A DNA stretch of 13,585 nt from positions 1 through 13,585 of the forward strand of contig JAGLJX010000129.1 of NCBI GenBank assembly GCA_023142175.1, read 5' to 3'. Below, in pieces: positions 8,072 through 13,585 of this stretch. This stretch comes from Emcibacter sp. Its GTDB lineage: Bacteria; Pseudomonadota; Alphaproteobacteria; Sphingomonadales; Emcibacteraceae. The notes below the pieces were generated by a model, which saw nothing but the letters and a program-made list of their open reading frames with translations, had not been told where the DNA came from and did not search any database. The position numbers were made by a program, and so were the translations under genes. How positions within the stretch are numbered: position 1 is the stretch's first letter; every line of letters begins with the position of its first letter.

Positions 8072-8571
8072 CTGTCCAGCTTGCCAAGACCGGGTACGGG
8101 CAGGATATCAACACCGTCATTGAGAAGTTCTTCGGTTTCTTCCAAAGTAGCCTCGCCATAAATACCGCGCATTTCAGCATCGCCATCATGAATAGCGCGG
8201 GCCTCTTCTGCAAAGTTATCCCCCACATATTCACATTCTTTTTTCACGTGATTACGATATTTTTTCATGGTGTTATGCATATGGTCAAGGGCGCGTTTCA
8301 CATCCTCAGCGCTGGCTTCCATGCTTTCCGGCACATTGGCACTAGCCGCCACCACATGATCAGATGGGATAAATTTTGGGGTCTTTTCAGAGCTGCTACT
8401 ATTACTTTTTACGGCAATATTAGGCGACATCAGTGATTTTGAAATATTTGTGTTGCCGCAAAACGGGCATTCAATCTGACCATCTTCGGCCTGAAGTTCA
8501 TAAGCATCACTGCTGCGAAACCATGCTTCAAAAACGTGATTCTCGTCACACCTGAGATCAAAAACGATCAT
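8068..8571 (-). CDS. DUF1178 family protein
   Basis: The 167-residue protein matches DUF1178, a family of unknown function widespread in Alphaproteobacteria. The N-terminal third looks like a small zinc ribbon: LRCDENHVFEAWFRSS with C8 and H12, then ECPFCGN with C35 and C38. A Ser-rich linker (about 57-64) leads to a charged, probably helical C-terminal half (VKRALDHMHNTMKKYRNHVK and GDAEMRGIYGEATLEETEEL). ATG at 8571 is chosen over a TTG two codons upstream, because the family begins with M-I-x-Y/F-x-L-x-C. It sits between a Nit-type hydrolase and mobA on the same strand; no activity can be assigned. Confidence 0.88.
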   Translation of the reverse strand: MIVFDLRCDENHVFEAWFRSSDAYELQAEDGQIECPFCGNTNISKSLMSPNIAVKSNSSSSEKTPKFIPSDHVVAASANVPESMEASAEDVKRALDHMHNTMKKYRNHVKKECEYVGDNFAEEARAIHDGDAEMRGIYGEATLEETEELLNDGVDILPVPGLGKLDS

Positions 8572-8611
8572 ACCCAAATTCCATCTATAATATACTTTTA
8601 TTGCTTACTTC

Positions 8612-9457
8612 TTACGACTTTATAATCCGGTCGTGATTTAGTGACGGTATCCTTGATCTTGCCTTCTCAACCAAGGTCAGATCAATTTCCGCCGTTATAA
8701 CGCCCACGTCCGCACCGCCATCATCTATTATATCGCCCCAAGGGTCAACTAAAAGTGATTGGCCATAAGTATTCCGCTTGTCACCACGGGCGCTCGTATG
8801 GCTACCTGTCTGGGCGGGGGCAAAGATAAAGGCACCGTTTTCAATAGCCCGCGCCCGCAGCAGAATGTGCCAGTGGGCTTCTCCGGTCACGGCAGTAAAG
8901 GCGGCAGGAACAGCTAACATCTGCGCGCCGGACTGAGAAAGACGGCGGTACAGATGGGGAAAGCGCAGATCATAACATATGCTCAAGCCCATATTGCCCC
9001 ACGGGGTTGGTGTCACAACGGCCTGTTCCCCCGCCGCGTAAGACCGGGATTCCCGATATTGTTCGCCGCCGGGCAGATCAACATCAAACATATGGATCTT
9101 GTCGTAATGGGCGGCAGTTTTTCCATCCGGTGCGATGACAAAACACCGGTTGGCGATCTTGTCACCGGACTTTATGGCCATGGACCCGATCACCAGCCAG
9201 ATTTTAAGCTCCCGTGCCAAATCCTGAAAGACCGGCAGGCTGGGATCATCGTCTTGGGTATATATTTTGCCGAGCAGGGCGGTACGGTCCAGTTCCAGCA
9301 GGGTGGTCATTTCCGGTGTCAGGACCATTTTTGCCCCACGTGCAGCAGCCTCACGTATCAAAGCCTCAGCAGAGGCCATATTCTCTGCCACCTCATTGGT
9401 GGATGACATCTGAACCAGACCTACGGTAAATTTATTATGTCGGGATTTTTCAGGCAT
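8612..9457 (-). CDS. Nit1/Nit2-type carbon-nitrogen hydrolase (probable deaminated-glutathione or omega-amidase)
   Basis: This 281-residue nitrilase-superfamily enzyme has the full catalytic triad: E49 in LTPEMTTL, K120 in HYDKIHMFDVDLPGGEQYRE and C161 in GLSICYDLRFPHLYRRL. HMFDVDLPGG and the YDLRFPHLYR surroundings are those of the Nit subgroup, which hydrolyses deaminated glutathione or omega-amides in metabolite repair, rather than true nitrilases. FVIAPDGKTAAHYDK and GDKRNTYGQSLLVDPWGDII also fit. Cytosolic, no signal peptide. The ATG at 9457 shares a base with the grxC stop (TGATG), so the two are probably translationally coupled; a GTG one codon earlier is also possible. Placement beside glutaredoxin agrees with a glutathione-related role, which is inference. 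Confidence 0.92.
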   Translation of the reverse strand: MPEKSRHNKFTVGLVQMSSTNEVAENMASAEALIREAAARGAKMVLTPEMTTLLELDRTALLGKIYTQDDDPSLPVFQDLARELKIWLVIGSMAIKSGDKIANRCFVIAPDGKTAAHYDKIHMFDVDLPGGEQYRESRSYAAGEQAVVTPTPWGNMGLSICYDLRFPHLYRRLSQSGAQMLAVPAAFTAVTGEAHWHILLRARAIENGAFIFAPAQTGSHTSARGDKRNTYGQSLLVDPWGDIIDDGGADVGVITAEIDLTLVEKARSRIPSLNHDRIIKS

Positions 9458-9711
9458 CACGCCAGCAAAGCGTCCAATGCGCCGGATCTGTCAAGAGCAT
9501 AAAGATCATCACAGCCGCCCACATGCTGATCGCCGATGAATATCTGTGGCACAGTACGGACCCCATTCGCCCGGTCTTCCATCACTGAGCGCTGATCCGG
9601 CTGTCTGCCAACATCAATCTCGTCAAATTTCTGGCCCTTCTTTTTCAACAGGTGTTTTGCACCAATGCAATAGGGGCATAACATCGTCGTATATATGGTA
9701 ATTTTTTTCAT
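9457..9711 (-). CDS. grxC: Glutaredoxin 3
   Basis: The small protein (84 residues) is a classical dithiol glutaredoxin: beta strand MKKITIYTT, active site CPYC (C12 and C15), the cis-proline RTVPQIFIGD (52-61) and the glutathione-binding GGCDDL (65-70). It reduces protein and glutathione mixed disulfides in the cytosol. Starts at 9717 (ATG) or 9720 (GTG) are in frame; ATG at 9711 is preferred since GAAGTGA lies just before it. A consensus-like minus-strand TATAAT (9763-9768) sits 50 bases upstream and may serve a local promoter, but no good -35 accompanies it. A small inverted repeat CCCTA-TAGGG at 9742-9754 lies in the same leader. Confidence 0.95.
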   Translation of the reverse strand: MKKITIYTTMLCPYCIGAKHLLKKKGQKFDEIDVGRQPDQRSVMEDRANGVRTVPQIFIGDQHVGGCDDLYALDRSGALDALLA

Positions 9712-9770
9712 CTGCATCACTTCAGTTTAAATCTACTTCAGCCCTAATATAGGGACGGTGCTATTATAGT

Positions 9771-10499
9771 TCAAGATGGTTGACAAACCCTTGCAACGGT
9801 AATGATTTCCACCCGCCCTGCTCCGGCGCGTTTTAAAGTCTGTGCGCAGGCCCCTACCGTCGCCCCGGTGGTATAAACATCGTCAATCAGAATGACCGGT
9901 CGACCCCTGATAATATCGTGATATTTGGCCTTAAACTTAAACGCCCCGGCCACATTTCGCTTGCGATTGCTATGGTTGCCCTGTTGGGGTGGGGTGTGTT
10001 TTTCCCGGATAAGCATATCGGTAATATAGTTATATTGTTTTTTGTCCGCAAAAACCTGACCCATGAGCGCCGCTTGATTATAACGGCGTTTGCCAAGACG
10101 TTTTTTATGAAGCGGTACGGGGGTTACGATGGCATCGGTCAGGTTAAAAGACCCGTCGGCCTGAAGCAGCAATTGACCGAAAAATTCCGCATAATCCGTA
10201 CGGTCATTATGCTTGAAAGCAATGATCATTTTCCGGGAGCCGTCATCATAACGCAGCGCCGAACGCGCCCTATCATATGCGGGTTGTTTTATCATACAAT
10301 CTCCACATAAACTGACATCAGTATGAAAGTCAAAAGGACGCCCACAACAATCACAGGCCGGACCCTGAAGAAAACGCAGATGTTTCCAGCAAGCAGAGCA
10401 AAGCCGACCCGTATCCTGTGTCCCTGTGCCACACGACAGACATCGGGGCGGTAATAATTGATCCAACAGCCGTCGGCACCATTTTGGAATAACATTCAT
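9771..10499 (-). CDS. comF: ComF family phosphoribosyltransferase-like protein
   Basis: The 242-residue protein has the ComF layout. An N-terminal double zinc finger contains C20, C23, C34, C37, C49, C52, C65 and C68. A type I phosphoribosyltransferase domain follows, with TPVPLHKKRLGKRRYNQAAL (126-145) and the PRPP-binding loop VILIDDVYTTGAT (202-214). In Gram-positives and Haemophilus ComF homologues work in DNA uptake; in Alphaproteobacteria the role is mostly unproven. The frame extends far upstream, but ATG at 10499 is preferred: it precedes the first cysteine finger at the usual distance and leaves 42 bases to the divergent methyltransferase start. It heads the five-gene minus-strand run. 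Confidence 0.92.
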   Translation of the reverse strand: MNVIPKWCRRLLDQLLPPRCLSCGTGTQDTGRLCSACWKHLRFLQGPACDCCGRPFDFHTDVSLCGDCMIKQPAYDRARSALRYDDGSRKMIIAFKHNDRTDYAEFFGQLLLQADGSFNLTDAIVTPVPLHKKRLGKRRYNQAALMGQVFADKKQYNYITDMLIREKHTPPQQGNHSNRKRNVAGAFKFKAKYHDIIRGRPVILIDDVYTTGATVGACAQTLKRAGAGRVEIITVARVCQPS

Positions 10500-10541
10500 T
10501 TGGGTCTTTTCCCCTTGCGGCAAAAATGCCATATAGTCAGT

Positions 10542-11423
10542 ATGACAAAAACTGATACTTCTGACAATCCTGCAATTGTCTTTGACCGACAGGCCCTGCG
10601 CCGGAACCGCGACAAAGCGGCTGATAACTTTGAATCTTGCGGGTTTCTGGTCACGGAAGTTGCCGACCGGCTTTATGATAAATATCGTGATATCAAGCGG
10701 GACTTTAATAACATACTGGATCTTGGTTGCCATGACGGGGCATTGGCGAAGCTTCTGAAAGACAAATTTGTCATCAACCAAGACCTGTCCCAAAAATTTC
10801 TTGGGGCATGTCATGGCGCCCGCGTACAAGCGGATGAGGAGCTATTACCCTATAAACCGCAATCTCTCGATCTGGTATTGAGCAATCTGAGCCTTCACTG
10901 GGTCAACGATCTGCCCGGTTGCCTCGCCCAGATCAAACAGGCTTTAAAGCCCGACGGATTATTCCTCTGTGCCATGCTCGGCGGCGAAACTCTAACCGAA
11001 TTGCGCCAATCCATGATGGCGGCAGAGGTTAACATCCGCGGCGGAATCAGCCCGCGCATTTCCCCCTTTGTGGATGTGCGGGATGCGGGGGCCTTATTGC
11101 AACGCGCCGGATTTGCCCTGCCCGTGATCGATACGGACCGGATCACGGTCACTTATGAGAATGCTTTCAAGCTGATGCAGGAATTGCGCGGCATGGGTGA
11201 GGGAAATATCCTCAGCAAGCGGTTCCGCGGCCTGACTTCGCCACGGGTGATGATGGAGATGGCTAAAATCTATCAGGAGAAATTCATCGACCATCGGGAC
11301 CGCATCAATGTGACCTTCGACATCATATACATGATGGGCTGGTCCCCCCACGAAAGCCAGCAACAACCGCTAAAGCCAGGGCAGGGCAAGGTGAGTCTGA
11401 CGGATGTGTTTGGGGGGAAATAA
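10542..11423 (+). CDS. NDUFAF5-like SAM-dependent methyltransferase (putative complex I assembly factor)
   Basis: The 293-residue protein is a class I Rossmann methyltransferase fold of the BioC/NDUFAF5 group. It begins with AIVFDRQALRRNRDKAA (11-27), has motif I ILDLGCHDGALAK (58-70) and the post-I stretch LVLSNLSLHWVNDLPGCL (111-128). The C-terminal half matches mitochondrial NDUFAF5 closely, as I remember it: LGGETLTELR, ISPRISPFVDVRDAGALLQR (169-188), LMQELRGMGEGN and IIYMMGWSPHESQQQP. Human NDUFAF5 hydroxylates an arginine of the complex I subunit NDUFS7; a similar role here is inference. An in-frame ATG at 10458 lies inside comF and is rejected, because ATG at 10542 gives the normal N-terminus. 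It is divergent from comF; the AT-rich cassette begins just after its stop. Confidence 0.88.
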   Translation: MTKTDTSDNPAIVFDRQALRRNRDKAADNFESCGFLVTEVADRLYDKYRDIKRDFNNILDLGCHDGALAKLLKDKFVINQDLSQKFLGACHGARVQADEELLPYKPQSLDLVLSNLSLHWVNDLPGCLAQIKQALKPDGLFLCAMLGGETLTELRQSMMAAEVNIRGGISPRISPFVDVRDAGALLQRAGFALPVIDTDRITVTYENAFKLMQELRGMGEGNILSKRFRGLTSPRVMMEMAKIYQEKFIDHRDRINVTFDIIYMMGWSPHESQQQPLKPGQGKVSLTDVFGGK

Positions 11424-11439
11424 GTGTGCCGTCTAAGTC

Positions 11440-11455
11440 ATTGATTGGAATCAAT
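11440..11455. repeat. Inverted repeat just downstream of the methyltransferase gene
   Basis: ATTGATT at 11440-11446 and AATCAAT at 11449-11455 are exact inverted copies around GG. The element starts 17 bases after the methyltransferase stop, at the edge where base composition drops. No T tract follows that would make it a terminator. It may be an operator or a trace of the insertion junction. Confidence 0.45.
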
Positions 11456-11481
11456 AAATAGATTCAATAAGTTAGGCATAT

Positions 11482-11514
11482 TAGAACTTGTTTTATATGG
11501 AAAAATACTATAGT
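11482..11514 (+). promoter_or_regulatory. Candidate promoter of the three-gene AT-rich cassette
   Basis: Upstream of the first cassette gene a possible -35 TTGTTT (11488-11493) and -10 TATAGT (11509-11514) are 15 bases apart, slightly short; an alternative pair is TAGAAC (11482-11487) with TACTAT (11506-11511), 18 apart. Either -10 lies inside the 16-base palindrome, so a repressor bound there would block transcription. The assignment is tentative. Confidence 0.3.
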
Positions 11515-11518
11515 ATTT
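11503..11518. promoter_or_regulatory. Perfect 16-bp palindrome, probable operator of the cassette
   Basis: AAATACTATAGTATTT reads the same on both strands over all 16 bases. It ends 37 bases before the ATG of the TIGR04255 gene and overlaps the best -10 candidates. Uninterrupted symmetry with no loop argues for a dimeric DNA-binding protein rather than an RNA hairpin. No regulator gene with a recognisable helix-turn-helix lies within the cassette. Confidence 0.45.
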
Positions 11519-11555
11519 AATAGGCATATAAAATTTATCAACATAGATAGCTATA

Positions 11556-12356
11556 ATGAAAATAGAGCGTCCTCATTTTAAGAAACCTCCTATAATAGAG
11601 GTGGTATGTAGTGTAGCGTTTGCTCCTATTGAAAAATTCCAATCTGTTCATTTCGGAGAATTTTGGTCAAAGATTAAATCCGAATTTCCAGAAACCCAAG
11701 ACGTACCACCTATAAACAGAGTTCCAGAAATTCAAGAAAATAGGGTAACTTTTGAATTTGGCACATCACTGCCATTGCCTCGAGTATGGTTTGTTGGGAA
11801 TGATCAACATGAACTGATACAACTACAAAAAGACCGCTTCTTGTTCAACTGGCGAAAATTAGATGACGGAGAATATCCTAGGTTCGAAGAAGTTTTTGAT
11901 GCTTTTAAACAATATTGGAATGAATTTATTTCTTTCATAGATGAAAATCAATTGGGTAGCATACATATAAAGCAACTAGAACTCTCTTACATCAATGAAG
12001 ATTATGAACAAGATTCATCTAAAACCACAGCAGATTTGGCTAGTATTTTAAAATCTCCTGTTATGGCCTTAAAACAACATTCTTTTTTGCCAGAACTAAA
12101 TGCTCTTAATTGGAAGACGGCGTACCTACTACCTAACAACTGCGGTCAATTAACTGTACATGTGACAAATGGAATACCTAAACCACAGAAACCTCTTATT
12201 TTAAGGATGGACTTTGTCGTTGCAGGGATGCCGAGTAAAGATATGAATGAACCGCTTGATAATTGGTTTAAATTAGCCCGTGACTGGGTTGTTAATAGCT
12301 TTTTAGAATTGACATGTGAAGATATTCAAAAAACTAAATGGGAAAGAATAAAATGA
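11556..12356 (+). CDS. TIGR04255 family protein
   Basis: The 266-residue protein is recognised as TIGR04255, a sporadically distributed family of unknown function. Its marks are the N-terminal HFKKPPIIEVVCSVAF (7-22), the central ELIQLQKDRFLFNWRKLDDG (86-105) followed by YPRFEEV (107-113), LELSYIN (141-147) and a C-terminal helix pattern WFKLARDWVVNSFLELT (237-253) ending in KWERIK. No signal peptide or membrane segment is visible. The length is normal for the family and the gene appears intact. It is the first of three genes in an AT-rich block; its TGA overlaps the ATG of the next gene. A good Shine-Dalgarno is lacking before ATG 11556. Activity is unknown; sporadic occurrence suggests an accessory or defence-type role, which is inference only. 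Confidence 0.85.
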   Translation: MKIERPHFKKPPIIEVVCSVAFAPIEKFQSVHFGEFWSKIKSEFPETQDVPPINRVPEIQENRVTFEFGTSLPLPRVWFVGNDQHELIQLQKDRFLFNWRKLDDGEYPRFEEVFDAFKQYWNEFISFIDENQLGSIHIKQLELSYINEDYEQDSSKTTADLASILKSPVMALKQHSFLPELNALNWKTAYLLPNNCGQLTVHVTNGIPKPQKPLILRMDFVVAGMPSKDMNEPLDNWFKLARDWVVNSFLELTCEDIQKTKWERIK

Positions 12357-12799
12357 ATACCCAAAATGAGCCTTCATTTGCATATAATGCCCCTTTTCCT
12401 GCACTAGAGGTAAAAGCTGATAATTATGTGGGACGAACACCTATAAACTTAGATCACTTTCGGAAAAAAACAAAAATTCAAGAACTCTTAACACTGTCAA
12501 CAATAAATGCTGTTTTTCCCGAGGATAGCTGCCTAGCCAACGTAACGTCTGTTAACAACTCTCTTTTAATTCTTAGATGGCTAGATGATAGTTATGACTT
12601 ACCAAAAGTTGCCTTAGACGAAGATGGAGATGTAATTTTTGCTTGGGAAAACAGGGATAAGACTTGCTTGTTAACCATTGAAGAAAACTTCCTACATTTT
12701 TATTCCCTCGATAATAACGGAAATACTCTAGTCAGAATAGATGATATAGAATTTAGCCTTAACAATTTTTATTCTGAAATTTTGCCAGATCTATTTTAG
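12353..12799 (+). CDS. Hypothetical protein, second gene of the TIGR04255 cassette
   Basis: The 148-residue acidic protein is not one I can name. ATG at 12353 overlaps the preceding stop (ATGA) and is preceded by GGGAAAG at good spacing; an ATG at 12338 would add five residues. The N-terminal part (MNTQNEPSFAYNAPFPALEV) looks loosely structured. The C-terminal half has alternating hydrophobic strands, including LPKVALDEDGDVIFAWE, CLLTIEENFLHFYSLD and LVRIDDIEFSLNNF. The P-x-x-x-D-x-D-G-x-x-x-x-x-W pattern resembles small beta-rich proteins I recall near TIGR04255 genes, but that is from memory. No membrane segment, zinc motif or catalytic signature is visible. Tight overlap argues it works with the TIGR04255 protein. 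Confidence 0.75.
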   Translation: MNTQNEPSFAYNAPFPALEVKADNYVGRTPINLDHFRKKTKIQELLTLSTINAVFPEDSCLANVTSVNNSLLILRWLDDSYDLPKVALDEDGDVIFAWENRDKTCLLTIEENFLHFYSLDNNGNTLVRIDDIEFSLNNFYSEILPDLF

Positions 12800-12811
12800 A
12801 TAGTAGATCTG
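12786..12811 (+). promoter_or_regulatory. Hairpin over the third cassette gene's translation start
   Basis: CAGATCTA at 12786-12793 pairs perfectly with TAGATCTG at 12804-12811 around a 10-base loop. The TAG stop of the second gene (12797-12799) lies in the loop, and the ATG of the third gene is two bases after the stem. Folded RNA would cover the initiation region; ribosomes finishing the second gene would open it. This fits translational coupling, but it has not been tested. Confidence 0.45.
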
Positions 12812-12813
12812 AT

Positions 12814-13281
12814 ATGGAAAAGATAGAATCCATACTAGCAAGTGATGAAGTTAGTCGTCATGTGTTCTTTCCATTTATGTTTGAAAATTATGAAATATTT
12901 TGGAAAAAAGTTTTTCTTTTTAAGACTGATAATAAATATTGTGAATCCGTGGTGTGGAGAAAGTATGCGCCAACAATCATAGATGTTCACGTACTTGGAA
13001 ATATTAAGGTAACAAAAGACCGACTTACTCATGAGAGCCGCGAGTACAGAGGGGCTTACACTTGTTTGGTAACTCTCATAAGAAATATTAATACGGCCAA
13101 TAATATCAGCATTGAAGTTGAACATGATCCTAGCAATGACCAAGGCCGATATCATTCTCACTTAAAGCTATTAATTCCAGAAAATATTAATAAACCGAAA
13201 AAGAATGACAGATCAGAAATAGTTTTAAAGCTTAAGCATGTTTTTGAGCCTCTAGACGAATGCAGTTCTGAATATAAATAA
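12814..13281 (+). CDS. Hypothetical protein with His-rich HxxxxxxxxxxHxH motif, third gene of the cassette
   Basis: The 155-residue protein is unrecognised. It starts 14 bases after the second gene's stop and ends 3 bases before the convergent Nudix gene's stop. The visible parts are an N-terminal aromatic stretch VFFPFMFENYEIFWKKVFLF (17-36), ESVVWRKYAPTIIDVHVLGN (44-63), a probable strand region YTCLVTLIRN and the motif EHDPSNDQGRYHSHLKLLIP, whose histidines could bind metal or serve as catalytic residues. The C-terminus is charged. No signal peptide or convincing membrane helix is present; the aromatic segment is interrupted by charges. It lacks a clear Shine-Dalgarno, which fits coupling to the gene before it. 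Base composition is very AT-rich (27% GC in one 60-base count). Being the last gene of the block, it probably belongs to the same unit. Confidence 0.72.
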   Translation: MEKIESILASDEVSRHVFFPFMFENYEIFWKKVFLFKTDNKYCESVVWRKYAPTIIDVHVLGNIKVTKDRLTHESREYRGAYTCLVTLIRNINTANNISIEVEHDPSNDQGRYHSHLKLLIPENINKPKKNDRSEIVLKLKHVFEPLDECSSEYK

Positions 13282-13284
13282 ATC

Positions 13285-13585
13285 TCACAAAAAATCCCGG
13301 ATCATGGCAATCAGAGGCTCGTCTGCGGGGGGCATGGGGTATTTTGACAGGTCTTGTATTCTGACCCATTTCAGATTCTGGCCTTCCTGTGCGGTGAGGA
13401 TACCGTCCCATTGGCGGCACAAAAATGTAGGCATCAACAGGTGGAAATCTTCGTAGGTATGGGACGCAAAAACAAAGGGCGCGAGACAGGCTTCGGTCAC
13501 GTCAATGTTCAGTTCCTCATTCAGTTCACGGATCAGGGCACGTTCCGGCGTTTCGCCTGTTTCTACCTTGCCGCCGGGGAATTCC
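13285..13585 (-). CDS. MutT-like Nudix hydrolase (N-terminus beyond window edge)
   Basis: The frame is open from the right edge to a TGA at 13285, giving the last 99 residues. It begins inside the Nudix box: GGKVETGETPERALIREL followed by NEELNI, which contains the metal-binding R-E-L-x-E-E residues. The rest is typical of MutT/8-oxo-dGTP diphosphatases: VFASHTYEDFHLLMPTFLCR, GQNLKWVRIQDLSKYPMPPA with the conserved W and PMPPAD, and a final hydrophobic IAMIRDFL. It likely clears oxidised nucleotides. The usual box glycine after EE is Asn here (NEELNI). About 30 N-terminal residues should lie outside the window. In many Alphaproteobacteria a mutT-like gene neighbours this methyltransferase-comF block, which makes the intervening AT-rich genes look inserted. 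Confidence 0.88.
   Translation of the reverse strand, partial: EFPGGKVETGETPERALIRELNEELNIDVTEACLAPFVFASHTYEDFHLLMPTFLCRQWDGILTAQEGQNLKWVRIQDLSKYPMPPADEPLIAMIRDFL

Larger units (their letters stand above)
11473..11529 (+). repeat. Direct repeat TAGGCATAT flanking the palindrome
   Basis: TAGGCATAT occurs at 11473-11481 and again at 11521-11529, 48 bases apart, on either side of the perfect palindrome at 11503-11518. Such bracketing may reflect a multi-site regulator region, but nine bases in AT-rich DNA can also recur by chance. Confidence 0.3.

Noticed and set aside
10458..10541. N-terminal extension of the methyltransferase
   Set aside because: It overlaps the comF start antisense and the added residues do not resemble the family; ATG 10542 fits.
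10500..10829. N-terminal extension of comF up to 10829
   Set aside because: It would run opposite the methyltransferase coding region and adds 110 residues unlike any ComF; ATG 10499 gives the normal family length.
11453..13284. Direct repeats as attachment sites around the cassette (AATAAATAGATT against ATAAATAAATCT)
   Set aside because: The match is short and imperfect, AT-rich, and there is no tRNA or integrase; chance similarity is more likely.
1..13585. CRISPR arrays, tRNA, rRNA, insertion sequences
   Set aside because: No regularly spaced repeats, cloverleaf-like sequences, rRNA blocks or transposase-like proteins were seen in either strand.

Overview
This is a chromosomal window from an alphaproteobacterium of moderate GC content. 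The evidence is the gene content and order: divergent ubiG and lysC, lysC followed by ptsP, and a comF-grxC-nitrilase-DUF1178 run divergent from an NDUFAF5-type methyltransferase with a mutT-like Nudix gene nearby. From memory this order recurs in Alphaproteobacteria. I cannot name the genus.

Layout from left to right. Positions 1-850 (minus) hold most of a RodZ-like membrane protein that runs off the left edge. Positions 851-1161 are an AT-rich gap with inverted repeats. Positions 1162-5742 (minus) encode lysC (aspartokinase), a nitronate monooxygenase-family flavoprotein and ptsP (enzyme I of the nitrogen PTS), transcribed in that order. Positions 5743-5911 are a divergent promoter region. 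Positions 5912-7481 (plus) carry ubiG and fdhD, whose ends overlap. Positions 7478-10499 (minus) are a tight five-gene run: comF, grxC, a Nit-type amidohydrolase, a DUF1178 protein and mobA. Its last stop codon overlaps the fdhD stop. Positions 10542-11423 (plus) encode the NDUFAF5-like methyltransferase. A Nudix hydrolase (minus) enters from the right edge at 13285-13585.

The most unusual part is 11424-13284. It is an AT-rich cassette of three plus-strand genes placed between the methyltransferase and the Nudix gene. The first encodes a TIGR04255-family protein. The second overlaps it by 4 bases. The third starts 14 bases after the second. Neither of the last two resembles anything I can name. 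A perfect 16-base palindrome lies in the presumed promoter, and an 8-bp-stem hairpin covers the start region of the third gene with the stop codon of the second gene in its loop. Base composition changes sharply at the cassette; hand counts of single 60-base lines gave 63% GC at 11041-11100, 35% at 11641-11700 and 27% at 12841-12900. The cassette looks horizontally acquired and co-translated, and is the best candidate here for an undescribed system. Its function cannot be read from the sequence.

The housekeeping genes touch several processes: cell shape (RodZ-like), PEP-dependent nitrogen phosphotransfer signalling (PtsP), the aspartate amino-acid pathway (LysC), ubiquinone (UbiG), molybdenum cofactor and formate dehydrogenase maturation (MobA, FdhD), redox and metabolite repair (Grx, Nit), respiratory complex I assembly (NDUFAF5-like) and nucleotide-pool cleaning (Nudix). 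I found no tRNA, rRNA, CRISPR array, insertion sequence or recombinase.
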